Below, piece by piece: positions 41,031 to 49,495 of a DNA stretch of 50,730 nt. The stretch comes from an uncultured Rhodospirillaceae bacterium (GTDB lineage Bacteria > Pseudomonadota > Alphaproteobacteria > CAAGCB01 > CAG-977): the NCBI GenBank assembly GCA_900553035.1, contig USCC01000004.1:1-50730 (forward strand), given 5' to 3'. The notes beneath the pieces were generated by a model. That model saw nothing but the letters and a program-made list of their open reading frames with translations, was not told the DNA's origin and did not search any database. Numbering within the stretch: position 1 is the stretch's first letter; every line of letters begins with the position of its first letter. Both the position numbers and the translations under genes were made by a program.

Positions 41031-43256
41031 ATGTCACTTTCCCTTGCCCTGAACAGCGCCCTGAACGGCATCAAAACGTCGCAGAACGCCATCGACCTGA
41101 CGTCAAGCAACATTTCAAACGTCAACACCGAAGGCTATTCGCGCAAAGTCTACAAACAAAGCACGCTTGTCCTGAATGACGGCAGGAGCAATGGCGCCAT
41201 CAGTGCCCTCAGCACGCGTCAGATTGACGAAAACATGCTCCGCGACCTGCGCCGTGAAGCCGGAATCCTTCAGTCCTCGACCGTCCGATCCTATTATCTG
41301 GATCGCCTGCAGCAGACGATGGGCAGTCCGTCTTCCAAAAGTTCGCTGAGCCATAATTTCACCAACATGCAGACCGCGTTTGAAAGTCTGGGCGTCGATT
41401 CCGACAAGGTCAACGCGCAGGGCGCCGCAGTCAGCAGCCTGCAGACCGCGTTGAGCAAAATTCAGAAAATGAATTCCGAAATTCAGTCCCACCGCCTGGA
41501 AATCGACCGCGAAATTGAATCCCTGACCAAGGAAATCAACTCGATTCTGAAGGAACTCGACAAGCTGAACGACGATATCGTCCGCACCGAGGCTCTGGCC
41601 ACAACCTCCAGCGATGATTTCAAGGATCGCCGCGACACTCTGATCACGCGCCTGTCTGAAATCATGGACATCCAGACGTATGAACGTTCCAGCGGCGAAA
41701 CCGTCATTCTGACAAAAAGCGGCAAGCCCCTTCTGGATAAAGACGCTGTTACGGTTTCTCATACGGCCGTCGCGCAGACCGGGTCTCTGACGACGTATTC
41801 GGGCGGACAGATCAACGGCCTGTTCGCCGGGTCTTTCGATATCACGAACGAAATCAAAAGCGGCGAACTGCACGGCCTGATCGAACTGCGCGACAAGACT
41901 CTGCCCGAAAAACAGAACGAACTGGACGAGCTGGCCTATCATCTGACCAAAGAGCTCAACCAGGTGCACAACCAGGGCACCAGCTATCCTGAAATGCTGT
42001 ATTCCATGACGGGCACGCGGACTTTTATCGACACTTCGTCGGTCGGGGCCGGCGATCCTCTCCAGCAGATCAGCATTTCCGACGGCGACGTCAAAATTGT
42101 CCTGTTTGACGAAGACGGCAACGAAGCGTTCAGCACCAGCCTGGTCGGTGACCTGGGTTTTTCCTCCGGAGCCATACACAATTCGTCCGACCATCCCGCC
42201 CAGACGGGATCCATGACCAGCACGATTCAGGCTTGGCTGCGCACCGGCGCGAACGGTCCTCATCTGTCGAATGCCGTTGTCACCATCAATGACGACGGAA
42301 AGCTTTTCATTGATCTGGGAACCAGCGATTATTCCCTCTCGTTCCGTGACGAAGCCACGACCGTACAGGGCAGTGAGGCAAAGGATGTCCAGATCGGCTT
42401 TGACGCGGACGGCGACGGGACGGTTGACAAGACATATGAAGGCTTCTCAAGCTTTTTCGGACTGAACGATCTGATCGTGAAAACAAGCCAGGATTCCGTT
42501 TATGATTCAAAAATCATTTCCTCGGGCAGTCGGCCTTCGCTTCAGGGAACGACGACGCTTCACTTTTCGGACAGGACGAACGGCATTGATTTCGGATCGA
42601 TTGACGTCCAGGTCGGTGACGACCTGCGTACAATCGCGGATAAAATCAACGCTGACCCCAACTTGCAGGGCAAGGTTGAGGCACAGTACGTTCAGGAAGG
42701 CGCCGGGTACCGCCTGCGCATCATCAGCGCCAATAACGAACAAATGGAAATCACGGAAACAGGAGCCGGCGGCCTGACGGATTTTCTGGGGCTGGACGTG
42801 TCGCGAGCCAATTATGCCGCCGACCTGAAAATCCGCAGCGACATTTCGAAAACACCCGGCAAGCTGAATACCGGAGCAATCCAATACAGTTCGGATACCT
42901 GCAAATATTTTGTCAGCGATACGGACAATACCATTTCGAACAAGCTCGCCGCCGTGTTTACCAAAACAATCCGTTTCGACGCCGCCGGAAGCTTTTCCGG
43001 ATCAAACGGAACGCTGGGGAGCTATGCCTCTTCCATCGTCAGCAATCTGGCTTCGACGCTCAGCGGCGTCAACAGCGACGTCAGCTATCAATCCGACCTC
43101 GTTGCGACGATTTACAGCAAACAGCAGGAGGTCAGCGGCGTCAATCTGGACGAAGAGCTGGCCAACCTTCTGATGTACCAGCGTTCTTACAGCGCGGCGG
43201 CCAAAGCCATGACCACGGCCATTTCCCTTTTGGAAATGCTGGATAACATGGTGTGA
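41031..43256 (+). CDS. flgK: Hook-filament junction protein FlgK (HAP1)
   Basis: 741 residues. The N-terminus (SLALNSALNGIKTSQNAIDLTSSNISNVNTEGYSR region, 2-36) and C-terminus (NLDEELANLLMYQRSYSAAAKAMTTA) are those of FlgK, which caps the hook and joins it to the filament through FlgL. A coiled-coil stretch is seen at about 140-190. It is longer than the enterobacterial protein (about 550) because of extra middle domains, including a region with FDADGDGTVD at about 464. Export is by the flagellar type III system. The start is preceded by AAGGA. Confidence 0.93.
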   Translation: MSLSLALNSALNGIKTSQNAIDLTSSNISNVNTEGYSRKVYKQSTLVLNDGRSNGAISALSTRQIDENMLRDLRREAGILQSSTVRSYYLDRLQQTMGSPSSKSSLSHNFTNMQTAFESLGVDSDKVNAQGAAVSSLQTALSKIQKMNSEIQSHRLEIDREIESLTKEINSILKELDKLNDDIVRTEALATTSSDDFKDRRDTLITRLSEIMDIQTYERSSGETVILTKSGKPLLDKDAVTVSHTAVAQTGSLTTYSGGQINGLFAGSFDITNEIKSGELHGLIELRDKTLPEKQNELDELAYHLTKELNQVHNQGTSYPEMLYSMTGTRTFIDTSSVGAGDPLQQISISDGDVKIVLFDEDGNEAFSTSLVGDLGFSSGAIHNSSDHPAQTGSMTSTIQAWLRTGANGPHLSNAVVTINDDGKLFIDLGTSDYSLSFRDEATTVQGSEAKDVQIGFDADGDGTVDKTYEGFSSFFGLNDLIVKTSQDSVYDSKIISSGSRPSLQGTTTLHFSDRTNGIDFGSIDVQVGDDLRTIADKINADPNLQGKVEAQYVQEGAGYRLRIISANNEQMEITETGAGGLTDFLGLDVSRANYAADLKIRSDISKTPGKLNTGAIQYSSDTCKYFVSDTDNTISNKLAAVFTKTIRFDAAGSFSGSNGTLGSYASSIVSNLASTLSGVNSDVSYQSDLVATIYSKQQEVSGVNLDEELANLLMYQRSYSAAAKAMTTAISLLEMLDNMV

Positions 43257-43274
43257 CAAGGGGAGTAAAAAACA

Positions 43275-45476
43275 ATGACCAGAGTCCCGACGACAGCTTC
43301 TTATAACCTTTACATGTCCCGGCTGAACAGCGTTCAGTCGCGTCTGAACGACGCCAATTATCAGGCCGTCACGGGTGAACGGTACAGCTCGTACGACCAG
43401 TACGGCCTGACGAGCTACCGTCTTCTGACGCTGGAAAACGAGCAGACGAATGTTTCCAAGTATATGGAAACAAACAAAATCACCCAGGTCAATCTTGAAG
43501 CCAAGGAAAAGGCCATTGATTCCATTCGTACGGTCATGCTGGATTTCCGCAACGAACTGCGCGATTTCTCGGCCGCCGACCTGAAGGCGATGACGCCGGA
43601 CTATTCCGCCGATCCGCCGGAAATGCCGACAGAGGAGGAGTTGGAAAACATTCAGCGCATCCAGACGGCGGCTTTTGAAGCCATGTCGCAGATGGCTTAC
43701 TTCCTGAATACCAAGGTAGACGGCGTCTATATCTTCGGCGGCGGAGATAATAACCAGCCTCCGGTCGATTTCCCCTATACGACGCTGGAGGAATTTCAGG
43801 CCGTTTTTGATGGAAACCTTCTGACGTTTCCGACATCAGGCGCGTCGAACCTGTCCTCTGTGACCACACCGGACAGCGTGACGGGCGGCCTGAGCTTCAG
43901 CCAGAATCAGTATACGATGCACGGCGATCCGGCCGAAACGGGCACGCTGACCTTCCAGGCCGTCGTGGATCCGGAAACCGGTGAAACAACCAGCACGCTG
44001 ACCGGGAATCCGGGAAGCTTTCTGGATCTGAAGCCCGGCGGCGAAATTCAGATTACCGGTGCGGCGGACCCGGCAAACAACGGCATCAAAATCATTAAAT
44101 CCATCTCCGCAGACGGTTCGACAATCACATTCGACGAAGCAACCCCGGTTGTTGACGAAGTCATTGACGGCACCGGCGTTCCCCTTGAGGATTTTGAAAT
44201 CGCCCAAAGCGAGATGACAGGTGTTATTTCGGCGCTTCGGGATGTGGGCGACATTCTGGAAACATATACGATTCAGGCGGGCGCCAACAACCTGACGGTC
44301 GATACGGTCAACAACACGATATCCGCCGCCGACGCCGGAACGTTTTCCAAAATCAAGCCGGGCCAGACCATCACGCTTGATGACGGCGCCGGAAATGTTC
44401 AGACACTGTATGTCAAAGACATTTCCGCCGACGGGCGCACACTGTCCATTTCTTCGGACACGCCGGTCACGGGCGGTGATATCACTGCCGGAACGGTCAC
44501 GCTGAACACACATTCGGACATCTGCGGCTTTATTTCGGACACGATGAAGGGCAGTGAGCTTCAGACGGGCGATATCTCTTTCAACCCGATTAAAAATCAG
44601 ATGACCGCCACGGTGACCGGAGCGTTTTCCCATTTGAAAGCGGGCGGCACAATCGTCGTTCAGGGCGCCGACGGCAACAACGGCGTCAAATACATCAAAT
44701 CCGTTTCGGAAGACGGACGCACCGTCACGTTTTCGGATGAAACGCCGGTAACAACCGCCCAGACAATCACGGACGGCACCGGTGTCACCATCGGGCGTAC
44801 CTATCCCGTGGGTTCAACGTTGAACCTCGGGAACGTCAACAGCCGCTATGACGGCAACTATACAATCACCGGCATTTCGGAAGACGGAAAATCTCTGATC
44901 GTCAAAACGGACAAGTTCCCCGAATACGGTGCGACCGCCACTTTCAACGCGACGGGAATCCAGTCCGTATCGACAGATTCCTACTATCAGGGCGGATCGC
45001 TGGCAACAACGCACCGATTAAACGAAACAACGTCCCTTTCGGTCAATATCACGGCGGAATCCTCGGGTTTTGAAAAAATCTTCCGAGCCATGGGCAATAT
45101 TGCGCAGGGCAATCTCCTGGACATGAGAGACCCAATGGAAACACTGGATGAAGTTGACGAAAACCGAGCCTATAACCGGGTGCAGGATTCTCTCGCGCTG
45201 CTTGACGATGCTTTGGAATCGCGCCCCAATTCAAAAGAACCAAACGGGGACATCACCAGCATCCATTATTCGGTCGTCAGCAAGCTGGACCTTGTCAAAA
45301 GCACGATTGAAGACCAGACCGCAATGGAAAACAGCCTGACTTCGTACATCGATTCCATCAAAAAGGTCGATAAAAAAGAAGCGGTCACCATGCTGCTGCA
45401 GGAAATACAGAATCTGAATGTTTCCTATTCTGTGCTGGCCCAGATGAACCAGCTGTCGCTTCTTAATTATCTTTAG
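43275..45476 (+). CDS. flgL: Hook-filament junction protein FlgL (HAP3), greatly enlarged
   Basis: 733 residues, over twice the usual length (about 300-320). The ends are FlgL: SYNLYMSRLNSVQSRLNDANYQAVTGERY-type N-terminal coil (about 8-37) and LLQEIQNLNVSYSVLAQMNQLSLLNYL at the C-terminus. Between them, about residues 225-560, four imperfect repeats begin at G247, G355, G449 and G513 with the pattern G.F..(L/I)K.G..I.(I/V).GA, followed by IKSISADG.TITF and DETPV. They look like small beta domains, placed on the surface of the junction. The repeats would project outward and might be adhesive or glycosylated. It is the last gene of the operon and is followed by a terminator. Confidence 0.88.
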   Translation: MTRVPTTASYNLYMSRLNSVQSRLNDANYQAVTGERYSSYDQYGLTSYRLLTLENEQTNVSKYMETNKITQVNLEAKEKAIDSIRTVMLDFRNELRDFSAADLKAMTPDYSADPPEMPTEEELENIQRIQTAAFEAMSQMAYFLNTKVDGVYIFGGGDNNQPPVDFPYTTLEEFQAVFDGNLLTFPTSGASNLSSVTTPDSVTGGLSFSQNQYTMHGDPAETGTLTFQAVVDPETGETTSTLTGNPGSFLDLKPGGEIQITGAADPANNGIKIIKSISADGSTITFDEATPVVDEVIDGTGVPLEDFEIAQSEMTGVISALRDVGDILETYTIQAGANNLTVDTVNNTISAADAGTFSKIKPGQTITLDDGAGNVQTLYVKDISADGRTLSISSDTPVTGGDITAGTVTLNTHSDICGFISDTMKGSELQTGDISFNPIKNQMTATVTGAFSHLKAGGTIVVQGADGNNGVKYIKSVSEDGRTVTFSDETPVTTAQTITDGTGVTIGRTYPVGSTLNLGNVNSRYDGNYTITGISEDGKSLIVKTDKFPEYGATATFNATGIQSVSTDSYYQGGSLATTHRLNETTSLSVNITAESSGFEKIFRAMGNIAQGNLLDMRDPMETLDEVDENRAYNRVQDSLALLDDALESRPNSKEPNGDITSIHYSVVSKLDLVKSTIEDQTAMENSLTSYIDSIKKVDKKEAVTMLLQEIQNLNVSYSVLAQMNQLSLLNYL

Positions 45477-45499
45477 GGCCATATGCTTTCACACGGAAC

Positions 45500-45532
45500 A
45501 GCGGGCGCGTTTTTCGGAACGGCCCGCTTTTT
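45500..45532 (+). terminator. Terminator of the flgI-flgL operon
   Basis: Stem AGCGGGC (45500-45506) with GCCCGCT (45522-45528), a 15-nt loop that can pair further, and TTTTT. It lies 23 bp behind flgL. Confidence 0.8.
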
Positions 45533-46440
45533 CAATACCGGAGAACGGGATCCGGCGCCGCGTTCCCCGCCAGATGGTCGTAAACGGTCTTTGATATCCG
45601 ACGGATGAGGCCGGCATTGTCTGTGTCCGACATTTTTGAATCCGTGATCATCACGGCGATATAAAAGGTCTCTCCGTTGGGCAGAAGAACAAATCCGGCA
45701 TCATTATCCGCGATTTTCGTTCCGTCGGCCTTCCGGGAAGAAGATCCTGTTTTATGCCCGGCCTTTGTCTTTCCGGGAAGGCCGCCCCGGATTTTATCCG
45801 GCCCTGTCACGGTATTCATCATGATTTTGTTCAGAAAAGAGCGGCTTTCCGCGGACAGCAGATTTCCTTCCCGCGCCGTCCGCATGGCCTTTGCGACATC
45901 CCGGGCACGAGCTTTATTCAGATACTGCTTTTCAATATCGGTGTTCATTTCCTTTTCATTGACGGAAATTTCAATGTCATCGAATCCGATCCCGTGCACA
46001 TAGCGCTCCAGTTCTTCTGCTCCGCCGACGTACTCAAGCAATATATCGCTGGCATTATTGTCGCTTTCGGAAATCATATATTCCATCAGTTCCGCCACAC
46101 TGACGTCAAAGGGAAAAGCCGTGTATTTTTCAAGCATCGGGCTGTACAGGCGTTTATCGGCCATCGATTCGTCGATTTTCAGCCTTGTTTTCAAATGGAT
46201 GCGCCCGTTATCCGCTTCGTTCAGGACTTTCAGCGCAATGAAAAATTTGAACACGCTCAAAAGGGGCTGCTTTTCGTTTCCGACCGTCCACTGCTGAGTG
46301 TTTCTGAGCACGGCAATCCCGACCCGGGCATCCGCTTCCCGCGCCATATCCGCAAGGCGGGCGCCCAGGGAATTTTTATAAACGGCGGCGCACGCAGAGA
46401 TCAGCAGTACGACAAAACAGGCCGTAAAAACCTTTCTCAT
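45532..46440 (-). CDS. Class A beta-lactamase, probable lipoprotein
   Basis: 302-residue serine beta-lactamase that opens the beta-lactam ring in the periplasm. All active-site elements are present: S62-V-F-K65 (S70xxK73), S126-D127-N128 (SDN), a glutamate in NEKEM (E162 or E164, position 166) and K230-T-G (KTG). NEKEMNTD followed by KQYLN recalls subclass A2 enzymes such as CblA, CfxA and PER. The leader ends with ISAC, a lipobox that would lipidate C17. The start at 46440 is chosen for this signal; an upstream ATG at 46473 would spoil it. Whether it acts on drugs or is intrinsic cannot be told. It converges on flgL. Confidence 0.88.
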   Translation of the reverse strand: MRKVFTACFVVLLISACAAVYKNSLGARLADMAREADARVGIAVLRNTQQWTVGNEKQPLLSVFKFFIALKVLNEADNGRIHLKTRLKIDESMADKRLYSPMLEKYTAFPFDVSVAELMEYMISESDNNASDILLEYVGGAEELERYVHGIGFDDIEISVNEKEMNTDIEKQYLNKARARDVAKAMRTAREGNLLSAESRSFLNKIMMNTVTGPDKIRGGLPGKTKAGHKTGSSSRKADGTKIADNDAGFVLLPNGETFYIAVMITDSKMSDTDNAGLIRRISKTVYDHLAGNAAPDPVLRY

Positions 46441-46506
46441 TTTTGTTTTCCGGCTTCTCTCGCACGTCGGCACACTCTTTGGAACGGCGGACGGGATCTG
46501 TCCCTT

Positions 46507-47469
46507 TTACGGCTGTCCCGGGGGAACCGGCGCGGGGGCGGCGGAAGCTTCCGGAGCGGCGGCCTGGGGTTTGACATATTCCAGCGGAGGATCATCCCTG
46601 TGCATATTGGCCCATTCGTCGATGGCACGCTGCATCCGAGCCTCTGCCGCGGCTTTATCCGCCGTCAGGGCAGAAAAGCTTTCGGCAAACAGATCCTTGA
46701 ATTTCCGGCAGCGCGATATTTTTGAAAAGGCCGCAAAAATCTTGACCGACTTGATCGGTTCTTCGCCGATGTAGACGTCTTTCCATACCTTGAACCGGCG
46801 CGCTTCGGCGGCCGCGGCATAGGGGCTGGAAATCATGAAATCCGCCTCGCCGGACAGCAGAGCGCGGAAAGCTTCCTCAGGCCCGTTGACCAGCATGATT
46901 TTGGTATCTGTCGGCAGTGTACCCCGGATGATCGGTTCAATCCCTTCTTCGACACGGATGACGCCTTTCATACCGCTCAGCTGGCTTGTATCCGAGATCT
47001 TCAGCTTTTTATCCGCCCGCGAAACAACGACGAACGGATTCCCGAAATAGGCCGGGTAGATGTAATCCAGCCCCGACTGCGTATCGTCCTGATAATATGT
47101 TGTGAAAACGATATCCGTCTGCCCGCGTTTTCCGGCCTTCAGCGCGTCTTCAAATGCGGGGAAGCCCATCTGATCCAGACGTTTGACGCCCATATCCTTG
47201 ATAGCCTGCATCAGGGGTTCGACGACAAAGCCATGGTACGTGTAATTCTTTTGCCCCGTTTTTTCATAATGGGTCTTGTCGTATTCCGCCCACGAAAAGG
47301 GAGGATACGCATAAAACCCCGTGACTTTCAAAGCATCATAACTCTGATCCCCGCCGCACGTTGTTGTCGGACGTTCTTTGGCGGAAGCGCCGCCCTCGGT
47401 CCTTGCCCGCGGCGCCGCCGAAAGCGGAAAAGCAACCAGAAAAGCCAGTAAAAAAGCAAACAGCCTCAT
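46507..47469 (-). CDS. Periplasmic solute-binding protein, family 3 type
   Basis: 320 residues with a signal peptide (RLFAFLLAFLVAFPLSAAP, about 2-20) and the two-lobed SBP fold of polar amino-acid binding proteins: GFYAYPPFSW at the start of lobe 1, DIVFTTYYQD, FVVVSR, GVIRVEEGIEP and EEAFRALLSGEADFMISS. The C-terminal 25 residues are Ala/Pro-rich and disordered. No permease or ATPase gene is next to it, so it may act as a sensor partner or serve a transporter elsewhere. The start at 47469 has GGAGGG five bases upstream. It follows the next gene by one base, forming an operon with it. Confidence 0.8.
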   Translation of the reverse strand: MRLFAFLLAFLVAFPLSAAPRARTEGGASAKERPTTTCGGDQSYDALKVTGFYAYPPFSWAEYDKTHYEKTGQKNYTYHGFVVEPLMQAIKDMGVKRLDQMGFPAFEDALKAGKRGQTDIVFTTYYQDDTQSGLDYIYPAYFGNPFVVVSRADKKLKISDTSQLSGMKGVIRVEEGIEPIIRGTLPTDTKIMLVNGPEEAFRALLSGEADFMISSPYAAAAEARRFKVWKDVYIGEEPIKSVKIFAAFSKISRCRKFKDLFAESFSALTADKAAAEARMQRAIDEWANMHRDDPPLEYVKPQAAAPEASAAPAPVPPGQP

Positions 47470-47470
47470 T

Positions 47471-47932
47471 CTATCCCTCCTGCCCGACACGGGCTACCAG
47501 CATGTCGTCCAGCGTCGCACGCATGGCTTCCGCCCAGGCCAGGGCATGCGTCATGTCCCCTGTGAACATGACGATGCGCGCCGCCTGAACGTCCATCCGC
47601 GCCGCGTTATAGGACATGGAAACGGAAACTTCGAATTTCTCCGATTTGAACCGGACGAAAAACTCGCCTTCATTCGGCAGGGCGAAAATCTGTATTTCAG
47701 ATTCCGGTTCGGGAACGAATTCATACAGAATAATCGGCTTTGGCGAAACGTCCGGTGTTTCCGCCGCCTGTTTCAGTGTCTGATCCAACCACTGGGCATA
47801 ATTCTGCGTCAGATCCGGATCGTCTTCAAATGCGGTTTCCAATGCGCTGATCGACAATTCGATAAAACGATAGGTCACCATATCGCGGTAAAATTCGCCT
47901 TCCCAAGAGGCCTGTTTCACGTTTTCCGTCAT
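47471..47932 (-). CDS. Unknown soluble protein
   Basis: 153 residues, acidic, no signal peptide or membrane helix and no known motif. It has a helical first part (about 15-60) and a beta-rich second part (IILYEFVPEPESEIQIFALP, then FFVRFKSEKFEVSVSM), ending in a helix (HALAWAEAMRATLDDML). The gene is co-transcribed with the solute-binding protein gene and is divergent from flaF. Codon use matches its neighbours, so it is very likely real. Confidence 0.7.
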   Translation of the reverse strand: MTENVKQASWEGEFYRDMVTYRFIELSISALETAFEDDPDLTQNYAQWLDQTLKQAAETPDVSPKPIILYEFVPEPESEIQIFALPNEGEFFVRFKSEKFEVSVSMSYNAARMDVQAARIVMFTGDMTHALAWAEAMRATLDDMLVARVGQEG

Positions 47933-47984
47933 ATTTCAATCCATCTTTAATCATTTTCCGGCAATGATAATTTAACAGAGAATT

Positions 47985-48013
47985 TTGATTTTTAATATGT
48001 TTTAGGTTAAAAT
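47985..48013 (+). promoter_or_regulatory. Candidate sigma-70 promoter of flaF
   Basis: TTGATT (47985-47990) and TAAAAT (48008-48013) with a 17-bp spacer, 33 bp before the flaF ATG. No sigma-54 site precedes flaF. Confidence 0.5.
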
Positions 48014-48046
48014 AACGGCAATAATTTTTAAGGAGCTTTTCCACGC

Positions 48047-48472
48047 ATGAACACGAATCCGTACGCCGCCGCCGAAATGTCGGCTCAGCCGCAGAACGAA
48101 CTGGAAGCCCGCGCCCTTGTCCGGACGGCTTCACGTTTGAACGTCATCAGGGAAAACTGGGAGGAAAAGTCAAAAGAGCTGAACGACGCTCTGGATTCCA
48201 ACCGCAAACTGTGGACGATTCTGGTCAGCGATGTCTGTGAGGAAGCCAACCCTCTGCCGATCGAGGTCAAACAGAACATCGTCAACCTGGCCTATTTTAT
48301 TTTCAAGCACACCTTCGCGGTCATGGCAAAGCCCAATCCGGACGGCCTGGAAATTCTTATCAACATCAATATGAATATTGCCCGTGGCCTGAATGAACAG
48401 ACACAGCGGCGGATGGAAGCCCAGGAAAACGCGGATCCTTCCGCGCCCCCTCCTCCGGCGGCCGACGTTTAA
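48047..48472 (+). CDS. flaF: Flagellin synthesis regulator FlaF
   Basis: 141 residues of FlaF, which in alphaproteobacteria promotes flagellin synthesis and export, opposed by FlbT. Family features are ELEARALVRTASRLN, NRKLWTILVSDVCEEANPLP and LININMNIARGL. The C-terminus is a short Pro/Ala tail. No flbT or flagellin gene is near, and the flgI-flgL operon ends 2.6 kb upstream, so it is a detached flagellar gene. It starts after AAGGAG with a long spacer. Confidence 0.88.
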   Translation: MNTNPYAAAEMSAQPQNELEARALVRTASRLNVIRENWEEKSKELNDALDSNRKLWTILVSDVCEEANPLPIEVKQNIVNLAYFIFKHTFAVMAKPNPDGLEILININMNIARGLNEQTQRRMEAQENADPSAPPPPAADV

Positions 48473-48502
48473 AAAAAAAGCGCCCCGCAGGGCGCCTTTT
48501 TT
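48472..48502. terminator. Bidirectional terminator between flaF and virB11
   Basis: Stem GCGCCC (48480-48485) with GGGCGC (48490-48495) and a CGCA loop, flanked by an A-run on the left and a T-run on the right, so it can serve both converging genes. Confidence 0.88.
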
Positions 48503-49478
48503 ATGTCACCTCCGTCACAGCACGGATGTTGCCCTGGCGGTTGATCTGGACAACGCGGAGCTTGTCGTGCATCTCCTGAATCGTCTTGGCCCGGTCAATT
48601 GTCGGATAACAGTGCAGAATACGGTCGGTAAAGGCCTTATACGCCGCTTCGGAATTTTCCGCATGGATGGTCGCAAAGCAGTTGTCATGACCCGACCCCA
48701 TCAGTTCCCACAAAGCGCCCGCGTTCGCCGTTGAAATTTCACCCCCGATAATCGCGTCCGGCGTAAAGCGGACAACAAGGTCAATCAGCTTCGGATACGT
48801 CATCGTGTTCGTCTGTTCCGTACGGGACAGAACCAGATGAACATGGTTGGGATGCGGCACGATCAGTTCGCGCGTATCTTCAATCGTAATCACACGCTTG
48901 TGCGAATCCAGAATCGTCAGCAGGTTGTTCAGAAAAGTCGTCTTACCGGTTGCCGTCGCACCGCTGACCAGGATGTGATCGCCGCGTTTGATCGACAGGA
49001 TCAGACGTTCATAAGGATCTTCCGGGTTTTCGACTTCTTTCAGTTTGTTCAGCTTCTGCAGGCGTTCGCCCGATTTCAGGCCGTAATCGCCCAGACCGAA
49101 CTTTACGTCGTCGGAATGAACACGGACGCACATCGCAATACCGCCGGTCAGATCCTCGTTGTCATACATGACGTTCCGGCCGGCGATGCCCGTGAAACGG
49201 TGGTCGCCCGGAAGGGTCGCGTAAACGGCCGGCGAACCCTGCTCCGGATCGAACGGCAGTTCAAAGGTGTTCGCAATAATGTGCATGATGTCCGTCAGAT
49301 ACGTCCGCGACAGGTTGTTGTCCTGCTGGCACGCCCACGGATAGGCCCTCCGCCCGCGCAGACGGAGCCAGATTTCGTTCGGCCGGTTGATGGCGATTTC
49401 TTCGACGTTGTCCTGCTCATACCAGTATGACAGATACCGCAGGGTTGATTCCAAAACTTTAAACGCACTGTTTCCCAT
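48501..49478 (-). CDS. virB11: VirB11-type ATPase of a type IV secretion system
   Basis: 325-residue hexameric ATPase that drives assembly and substrate transfer. Walker A is SGATATGKT (172-180, K179), Walker B region TPDAIIGGEI, and the His box is GHDNCFATIHAE. The N-terminal domain (about 1-150) has EIAINRPNEIWL, as in VirB11. Length is normal. It follows virB10 by 17 bp, the standard VirB order, and ends at a terminator, so it is the last gene of its operon. Confidence 0.93.
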   Translation of the reverse strand: MGNSAFKVLESTLRYLSYWYEQDNVEEIAINRPNEIWLRLRGRRAYPWACQQDNNLSRTYLTDIMHIIANTFELPFDPEQGSPAVYATLPGDHRFTGIAGRNVMYDNEDLTGGIAMCVRVHSDDVKFGLGDYGLKSGERLQKLNKLKEVENPEDPYERLILSIKRGDHILVSGATATGKTTFLNNLLTILDSHKRVITIEDTRELIVPHPNHVHLVLSRTEQTNTMTYPKLIDLVVRFTPDAIIGGEISTANAGALWELMGSGHDNCFATIHAENSEAAYKAFTDRILHCYPTIDRAKTIQEMHDKLRVVQINRQGNIRAVTEVT

Positions 49479-49495
49479 GATCTTTCCTACTCCTG

